Positions 58,936 through 64,000 of a DNA stretch of 64,000 nucleotides are shown piece after piece; position 1 is the first letter of the stretch; the number at the start of each line of letters is the position of its first letter. Source of the stretch: Lysobacter antibioticus (GTDB taxonomy: Bacteria > Pseudomonadota > Gammaproteobacteria > Xanthomonadales > Xanthomonadaceae); NCBI RefSeq assembly GCF_001442535.1, contig NZ_CP013141.1, positions 186,037-250,036 of the forward strand. Direction: 5' to 3'. Both the position numbers and the translations under genes were made by a program. Under the pieces are notes generated by a model, which worked only from the letters and a program-made list of their open reading frames with translations, did no database searches and had not been told where the DNA came from.

Positions 58936-59850
58936 TCAGGCCCGAGCGTTCGACTGCAAGCGCGGTGCCAGCAGGTCGCCCAAGCCGACACGGCGCAAGA
59001 ACTCGGCGCGGACGCGGTCGCCGACCGCACTGACGACGTCGCAACCGTCGCCGGCCGGGTCGATGTGCACGCGGAACGGACGCTGGCCGTAAGGGCTCGC
59101 GACGATCTCGACGATGGCCTCGGCGACGCGGGCGACGTCGGCGTCCTCGGGCACGGTGCCGGCGAGTTTGCGCAGGATCTCCTCGCCGAAACCGGCGGCG
59201 ACGCCGGCCTCGTAGTCGGCGTTGCGCACGGCGTCGGCCGGCGTGCCCGAGTGCAGGAAGTGATTGGTGCCGGAGGTGAACGCGCCCGGCATCACGATCG
59301 AGGTCTCGATGCCCCAGCGTGCGAGTTCGCCGGCATAGCTGACCGCCAGCGAATCCATCGCCGCCTTCGCGGCGAAATACGGGGCGAGATAAGGCGGGGT
59401 GCCGCCGCGCACGCTGCTGCTCGACACCCACAGCAGCAAACCGCGAGCTTGCGCGCGCAACTGCGGCAGGGCGGCGCGATTGACCCGCTGGCTGCCGATC
59501 ACGTTAGTGTCGTAGAGCTGCGCGTACTGCTCGGGCATGAACGCTTCGGCCGGGCCGAAGGCCATGTGGCCGGCGTTGTGGATCACCACGTCGAGGCGGC
59601 CGTGCGCGGCGACGATCTTTGCGATCGCCGCGTCGGCGGAGGCCTGCGAGGCGATGTCGAGTTCGAGTGTACGCAAGTCGAGCCGACGCTCGCGGGCATA
59701 GGCTTGCGCGGCGTCGACTTGGACGGCATTGCGGCCGGCGGTGTCGCGCATGCTGGCGTAGACGGTGTGGCCGGCGTCGGCGAGGGCGCGTGCGGCGAGG
59801 GCGCCGAAACCGCTGGAGGCGCCGGTGATGAGAACGATCTGCTGGTTCAT
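58936..59850 (-). CDS. Short-chain dehydrogenase/reductase (SDR)
   Basis: A 304-residue classical SDR: NAD(P)-binding TGASSGFGALAA, the NAG motif in IHNAGHMAFGP, catalytic serine in WVSSSSVRG, and Y-x3-K as PYFAAKAA. The long C-terminal lid and the A-rich sequence resemble oxidoreductases acting on large or hydrophobic alcohols; the substrate cannot be named. It is the second gene of a leftward SDR pair (89 nt apart) opposite a LysR regulator. Confidence 0.9.
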   Translation of the reverse strand: MNQQIVLITGASSGFGALAARALADAGHTVYASMRDTAGRNAVQVDAAQAYARERRLDLRTLELDIASQASADAAIAKIVAAHGRLDVVIHNAGHMAFGPAEAFMPEQYAQLYDTNVIGSQRVNRAALPQLRAQARGLLLWVSSSSVRGGTPPYLAPYFAAKAAMDSLAVSYAGELARWGIETSIVMPGAFTSGTNHFLHSGTPADAVRNADYEAGVAAGFGEEILRKLAGTVPEDADVARVAEAIVEIVASPYGQRPFRVHIDPAGDGCDVVSAVGDRVRAEFLRRVGLGDLLAPRLQSNARA

Positions 59851-59939
59851 GGCGAAGCTCCGCTGACGGGCGTCGTCGACGCCCGGGATGAAGGGATTCG
59901 TAGCGAGAGACGACGCGGCGAAGTCCGCGCCGCGGACGA

Positions 59940-60692
59940 TCAGAAAACGTAGCCGCCGTTGACGCGCAGCACCTGCGAGTTCACCCAGCTGCCGTCGGGG
60001 CCCGCGAGGAAGGACACGGCTGCGGCGATTTCCTCCGGCGTACCGAGGCGTTCCAGCGGCGCCAGACCGCGGAAGTGGGCGATCTGTTCTTCGCTCTTGC
60101 CATGCAGGAACAGCTCGGTGCCGACCGGGCCCGGGGCGACCGCATTGACGGTGATGTTGCGGCCGCGCAGTTCGTTGGCGAGCACGTGCACCAGGCCTTC
60201 GACACCGGCCTTGGAGGCGATGTAGGGGCCGTAGGTCGGGAAGGCCTTGCCGATCACGCTGGTGGACAGGGCGACGATGCGGCCTCCGTCGCCAAGGTGC
60301 TGCGCGGCCAGGCCGAGCACGACGAAGCTGCCGCGCAGGTTGGTGCCGATGACGCGGTCGAACTCGGCCAGGTCGCCGCCTTGGATCGGCACGTACGGCA
60401 TGATGCCGGCGCTGTTGACCACCGCGTCGAGGCGGCCATAAGTCTGCAGGGCTTGGGCGAACACGCGCTCCATGGCGGCGGGATCGGCGACGTCGCCCTG
60501 TGCGGCGATGGCTTGGCCGCCGGCGTCGCGGATCTGTGCGACCACGGCCTCGGCCGCGGCGGCATTGCCGGCGTAGTTGACGACGACCGCGTAACCGTCG
60601 GCGGCGAGGCGCAGGGCGATGGCGCGGCCGATGCCGCGCGAGGCGCCGGTGACGAGGGCGGTCCGGGTCTGGACGGGCTGGGTGGACGACAT
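59940..60692 (-). CDS. Short-chain dehydrogenase/reductase (SDR), 3-oxoacyl-ACP reductase-like
   Basis: A 250-residue classical SDR with TGASRGIGRAIALRLA, NSAGIMPYVP, the catalytic serine in ALSTSVIGK and YIASKAGVEGL (Y-x3-K), ending with the usual DGSWVNSQVLRVNGGYVF. Close to FabG-like and glucose-dehydrogenase-like enzymes; the substrate is unknown. The first gene of the SDR pair, it is divergent from the LysR gene with 154 nt between, the standard layout for a LysR target. Confidence 0.92.
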   Translation of the reverse strand: MSSTQPVQTRTALVTGASRGIGRAIALRLAADGYAVVVNYAGNAAAAEAVVAQIRDAGGQAIAAQGDVADPAAMERVFAQALQTYGRLDAVVNSAGIMPYVPIQGGDLAEFDRVIGTNLRGSFVVLGLAAQHLGDGGRIVALSTSVIGKAFPTYGPYIASKAGVEGLVHVLANELRGRNITVNAVAPGPVGTELFLHGKSEEQIAHFRGLAPLERLGTPEEIAAAVSFLAGPDGSWVNSQVLRVNGGYVF

Positions 60693-60783
60693 GGCTGGAC
60701 TCCAGTGGGGCGGCGGTGGCGGGATGCCAGGGTTCCGCGGTGGAGGCAGTCTGCTGATTGTCTTGCGTTGGATAAACCAGTCT

Positions 60784-60796
60784 GTATTGGCAATAC
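60784..60796. promoter_or_regulatory. Candidate LysR operator between the SDR pair and the regulator
   Basis: GTATTG-G-CAATAC is a perfect 13-bp inverted repeat of the T-N11-A type, in an AT-rich stretch (TCTGTATTGGCAATACAATTC) midway in the divergent gap. It is the natural binding site for the adjacent regulator. Confidence 0.6.
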
Positions 60797-60846
60797 AATT
60801 CAATAATCGCCAACAATGGCCGCCATAAGCCGCTCCGGAGCTAGCC

Positions 60847-61752
60847 ATGGACCGTTTCGAGGCCCTACGTTTGTTCACCCGCATCGTCGAGCTGGGCAGC
60901 TTCACCCGCGCCGCCGGCGTGCTCGACCTGCCCAAGGCCACCGCGACCCATGCGATCAAGGAATTGGAGGCGAGCCTGGGCGTGCGCCTGCTCGAACGCA
61001 CCACCCGCCAGGTGCGGCCGACCCTCGACGGCCAGGCCTACTACGAACGCTGCGTGCACGTGCTGGCCGAACTCGACGACGCCGATTCGGCGCTGCGCTC
61101 GGTCGCGAACAATCCGCGCGGGACTTTGCGCCTGGACCTGCACGGCTCGCACGCGACCGGCATCATCCTGCCGCGCATCGACGAGTTCCGCGCGCGTTAT
61201 CCGCATATCGACCTGGCGATCAGCAGCGGCGATCGACTGGTCGACCTGGTGCGCGAGGGCGTCGACTGCGTGGTGCGCGCCGGCAATCCGCGCGATTCCT
61301 CGCTGGTCGCCAAACGCCTGGCGCTGATGCCGGAGGCGACCTGCGCGAGTCCCGATTATCTGGCGTACTTCGGCACCCCAAAGCACCCGGACGAATTGTC
61401 GGCGCATCAATCGGTGGGGTTCTTCTCCAGCAACCGCGATGTGCGTTATCCGTTCGAGTTCATCGTCGACGGCGAATTGAGCGAGGTTGCCTTGAACTCA
61501 TGGATCTCGGTCAACGAAGCCGAATGCTATGTCGCCGCGGCCTTGCGCGGCTGCGGATTGATTCAGTTGCCGCGGCATCATATCGAGCCGCATCTGCGCG
61601 ATGGCCGCCTGGTGGAGGTGCTGAGCGAGTACCGCAGCCCGGGCGTACCGGTGTCGGTGTTGTATCCGCAGCATCGGCAGCTGTCGCCGCGGGTGCGGGT
61701 GTTCGTCGACTGGGTGTCGGTGCTGTTCGCGGAGAAGTTCGGGGGGATGTAG
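60847..61752 (+). CDS. LysR-family transcriptional regulator
   Basis: A 301-residue regulator with an N-terminal winged HTH (LGSFTRAAGVLDLPKATATHAI), and a CrgA-like periplasmic-binding-fold effector domain (GTLRLDLHGSHATGIILPRID, LVREGVDCVVRAGNP). It is divergent from the two SDR genes, which it probably controls together with itself. Effector unknown. Confidence 0.92.
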   Translation: MDRFEALRLFTRIVELGSFTRAAGVLDLPKATATHAIKELEASLGVRLLERTTRQVRPTLDGQAYYERCVHVLAELDDADSALRSVANNPRGTLRLDLHGSHATGIILPRIDEFRARYPHIDLAISSGDRLVDLVREGVDCVVRAGNPRDSSLVAKRLALMPEATCASPDYLAYFGTPKHPDELSAHQSVGFFSSNRDVRYPFEFIVDGELSEVALNSWISVNEAECYVAAALRGCGLIQLPRHHIEPHLRDGRLVEVLSEYRSPGVPVSVLYPQHRQLSPRVRVFVDWVSVLFAEKFGGM

Positions 61753-61763
61753 TCGGGGAGGGG

Positions 61764-61795
<32 letters not shown>

Positions 61796-61799
61796 ATCC

Positions 61800-61910
61800 T
61801 CCCTCGCCCCCTTTTTCAAAGGGGGGAAGGAGATCATGGGCTTGCATCAAGGAAGGTGTGTACATCTAGCGAGCGCAGACCTATCGCCCCCTTTGCATAG
61901 GGGGCGGCGC
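61800..61910. repeat. Pair of C5-T3 / A3-G5 hairpins (dispersed-repeat type)
   Basis: CCCCCTTT/AAAGGGGG at 61807-61825 (loop TTC) and CGCCCCCT/AGGGGGCG at 61885-61906 bracket about 60 nt. The first may also act as a weak terminator for the LysR gene. They look like the arms of another intergenic repeat family. Confidence 0.6.
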
Positions 61911-62013
61911 CCGACGGGAATCGGTGAAGACTGCGGAGGCGTAGCGCGGGGGATTTGCCCTTGCTCTTACGAGAAAGCAGCAATGCCCCTCAGCTGGCGC
62001 GGACAGTCCGCAC

Positions 62014-63447
62014 TCAGTCCACCAACTCGCGCATATAGCGCAGCAAACGTTCGAGCAGATCCGGGTCGTCGACCGCGGCCGGCTTCGTCGCCGGTTTGTA
62101 CAGGCGGCGCAATTCCGGCAGCGGTTTCGCCAGCGTGCCGAAGTCGCGCATGATCCCGAGCGGCGCGTAGCCGGTGTAGCCGGGAAACACCGTGGCGAGA
62201 TCGGTATTGCCCATCCGCCGCACCAGGATTTCCGACAGCACCTGGCGATGGTCGGTGGTCACCGGCACGTCGCCGAAATGCGGCGACAGGATTTCCGGGT
62301 CGAGCCCGGACCAGGTGCCGTAGAAACGCCGGCCGTTGACCGGGCCGCCGAGCACCAGCACCGGGTTGCCGTAGCCGTGGTCGGTGCCGCCGTTGGCGTT
62401 GGCGCGCACGCGGCGGCCGAATTCGGACTGCACCACCACCGTCACGCGCGAGGCGTGTCCGCTCGCATCCAGCGCGGCATAGAACGCCGACAAGGCCTGC
62501 GAGAGTTCGGCGATCTTGTTCTGGTAGTAGTGATAGCCGCTGCCGGCCGTGCCCTGGCCGTCGTGGGTGTCCCAGCCGCCGAGGTCGAGGGTGGCGTAAT
62601 GCAGGCCCAGGTCGAACTGGATCGACTGGGCGATGGTCCACAGTTGTTGCGCGAAGCTATTACTCGGCCAGCCCGCCGGCGGCGCGCTGTAGGACTGACG
62701 CGCTATCACCTGCAAGGCGCGATCGGCGCGTTGGCCGCCGAGTTCGAGCGCGGTCGTTCCGGCCCACAGGCTGGCCAGGGTTTCGTTGACGCCGCGGAAA
62801 CCCACCGGCGAATCGGGCCGCGCCGTCTGCCACGACCATGCGCCGGCGTTGAGGGCGAAATCGCCGGGGCTGGCCATGGTCAGCGCCTGCACCGAGGCGA
62901 GCAATCCGGCCGGTTGCCGCGAAGCGACGCCGAGCGCCGGCAGTTTTTCCGCGCCGCTCAGGTTCGGCTGGGTGTTCATCGCGCGGGTCAGCCAGCCGCT
63001 GCCGATGCCTTGTTGCCCGGGCGTGCCCAGGTCGATGTAGAGCTGCGCGTCGAAATGGCTGCGGGTCACGCTGGTGGCGAGTCCGCAGCCATGCACGATG
63101 GCCAGATGCCCGGCGTTCCACAGATCGCGCAGGCCGCTTGCCGAGGGGTGCAGGCCGAAGCCGGTGGCGGCGCCGGTGCCGAGCGTCAACGGCAAGGCGC
63201 CGTAAGTGCCGGTCGCGGCGATCGACAGATTCGGTCGCGCCTGCTCGTAGAAACTGCGGTCGTTGCCGCTGATCGGCACGACCAGGTTGAGGCCGTCCAG
63301 GCCGCCGCGCAGGAACAGGTGCACGACGGTGTCGTGGCCATTGGCGGCGGCGAAAGCGGGGTTGGCGAACAGCAGGGCGGGGCTGCCCACCGCACCGGCG
63401 GTGACGGCGGCAGTGCCTTTGAGAAACTCGCGTCGGGTCAGCGTCAT
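62014..63447 (-). CDS. DUF1501-family Tat-exported protein
   Basis: A 477-residue protein with a twin-arginine signal (TRREFLKGTAAVTAGAVG). The body has the DUF1501 pattern: HLFLRGGLDGLNLVVPI, SHFDAQLYIDLG, the metal-site-like WDTHDGQG, VVQSEFGRRVRANANGGTDHGYGN. This is an alkaline-phosphatase-like fold of unproven function that almost always pairs with a DUF1800 gene, as here. The proteins are exported folded to the periplasm. The partner's stop is 12 nt upstream of the ATG, so they form one operon. Confidence 0.9.
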   Translation of the reverse strand: MTLTRREFLKGTAAVTAGAVGSPALLFANPAFAAANGHDTVVHLFLRGGLDGLNLVVPISGNDRSFYEQARPNLSIAATGTYGALPLTLGTGAATGFGLHPSASGLRDLWNAGHLAIVHGCGLATSVTRSHFDAQLYIDLGTPGQQGIGSGWLTRAMNTQPNLSGAEKLPALGVASRQPAGLLASVQALTMASPGDFALNAGAWSWQTARPDSPVGFRGVNETLASLWAGTTALELGGQRADRALQVIARQSYSAPPAGWPSNSFAQQLWTIAQSIQFDLGLHYATLDLGGWDTHDGQGTAGSGYHYYQNKIAELSQALSAFYAALDASGHASRVTVVVQSEFGRRVRANANGGTDHGYGNPVLVLGGPVNGRRFYGTWSGLDPEILSPHFGDVPVTTDHRQVLSEILVRRMGNTDLATVFPGYTGYAPLGIMRDFGTLAKPLPELRRLYKPATKPAAVDDPDLLERLLRYMRELVD

Positions 63448-63459
63448 GTCGGCGGCCTG

Positions 63460-64000
63460 CTAGCGGCTGAGGAATTCGGGCGACATCAGGATCAGCGACA
63501 CCATGCTGCGCAATCGGTCCTGGTTGTAGTGGCGCTTGAGGTCGCTCGCGGCCCAGGTGTTGGTGTCGGTGACCACGTAGTTCAGCGGGTCGCCGTTCTG
63601 GGCCATGAAGGCGATCAAGGTCTGGCGCCGCGCCGCGGTCGGCAGATAGCCGAGGATGCGCTTGCACCAGAAATCGACCAGCTTGGTCGGCGTCCACGAC
63701 GGCACCTTGCTGCGCGTGGTGGCGAGGATCGGCGCCATCGGTACGCCGCCGTCCTGGGTCTCGGTGATCCAGTTGAGGATCTTCCAGGTCATCGCATAAC
63801 TGCCCGAACCCGACCACGCGGCCTGGGTGTCGGGATAGCCGTTCGGCGCCGGCCATTCGTAGGGCGCGTGGCCGGTGAAGCCCATGCGCCAGGCGAACTC
63901 GTCGCTTTTCGGCGTGCCGACCGCAATCGTCCAGTCGCTGCCGAGCGTGCGCATCGCCGCGGCCACCGCTTCGAACGGGCGCCGCGACTTCATGCCCCAG
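63460..64000 (-). CDS. DUF1800-family protein, C-terminal part
   Basis: The gene starts beyond the right edge; 180 codons are visible. The sequence has the C-terminal DUF1800 pattern: RRPFEAVAAAMRTLGSD, a GYPDTQAAWSGSGSYAMTWKI segment, LVDFWCKRILGY and a terminal RLRSMVSLILMSPEFLSR. It pairs with the downstream DUF1501 gene. The frame is open to the edge; the ATG at 63993 is internal, not the start. Confidence 0.88.
   Translation of the reverse strand, partial: WGMKSRRPFEAVAAAMRTLGSDWTIAVGTPKSDEFAWRMGFTGHAPYEWPAPNGYPDTQAAWSGSGSYAMTWKILNWITETQDGGVPMAPILATTRSKVPSWTPTKLVDFWCKRILGYLPTAARRQTLIAFMAQNGDPLNYVVTDTNTWAASDLKRHYNQDRLRSMVSLILMSPEFLSR

Overview
This window comes from a high-GC gammaproteobacterium of the Xanthomonadaceae, most likely Lysobacter or a close relative. 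The evidence is the gene order (aroC-asd-fimV-truA-trpF-trpI-trpBA-accD; tpiA-secG-tRNA-Leu-nuoA-N; tRNA-fMet-rimP-nusA-infB-rbfA-truB-rpsO-pnp), a partial XVIPCD-type type IV secretion effector at the left edge, and several families of short palindromic intergenic repeats. No transposase, integrase, phage gene, CRISPR array or recognisable defence island is visible. Most of the window is core chromosome, with accessory genes mainly after 53 kb.

Layout. 0-4 kb: end of a putative T4SS effector, then a minus-strand operon SCO1-psd-lipoprotein, then prmB. 4.7-19 kb: plus-strand biosynthetic genes aroC, a 2-hydroxyacid dehydrogenase, asd, fimV, truA, trpF, trpB, trpA, accD and glmM, interrupted by the divergent regulator trpI. 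19-25 kb: an LapC/PbgA-like inner-membrane protein, a 2-oxoglutarate/Fe(II)-type dioxygenase, a secreted trypsin-fold protease and a deoxyinosine-type DNA glycosylase. 24.8-41.8 kb: tpiA, secG, tRNA-Leu(GAG) and the complete 14-gene respiratory complex I operon. 42.2-53.2 kb: initiator tRNA and the transcription/translation operon rimP-nusA-infB-rbfA-(glcG-like)-truB-(secreted protein)-rpsO-pnp. 53.3-64 kb: accessory genes, including a TraB/GumN-like protein, a secreted F5/8-type-C plus PNGase-F-like protein, an AraC-type regulator, a lumazine-binding-like protein, a DUF5671 membrane pair, two SDR enzymes divergent from a LysR regulator, and a DUF1501/DUF1800 pair.

The most unusual structure is between trpB and trpA. 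The junction, from the trpB stop codon to codon 10 of trpA, is present in six tandem copies of about 172 bp. This creates five extra trpA-like start codons. Four of them open 51-codon reading frames that stop exactly 16 nt before the next start, so the spacer is laid out like a reinitiation relay leading to the real trpA. A second compact oddity is a 36-codon frame that exactly bridges nuoF and nuoG with ATGA and GTGA overlaps and contains two hairpins. Related palindromic repeats also sit inside operons at trpB-trpA, nuoD-nuoE, nuoM-nuoN and infB-rbfA, which suggests they affect mRNA processing or stability where they have landed.
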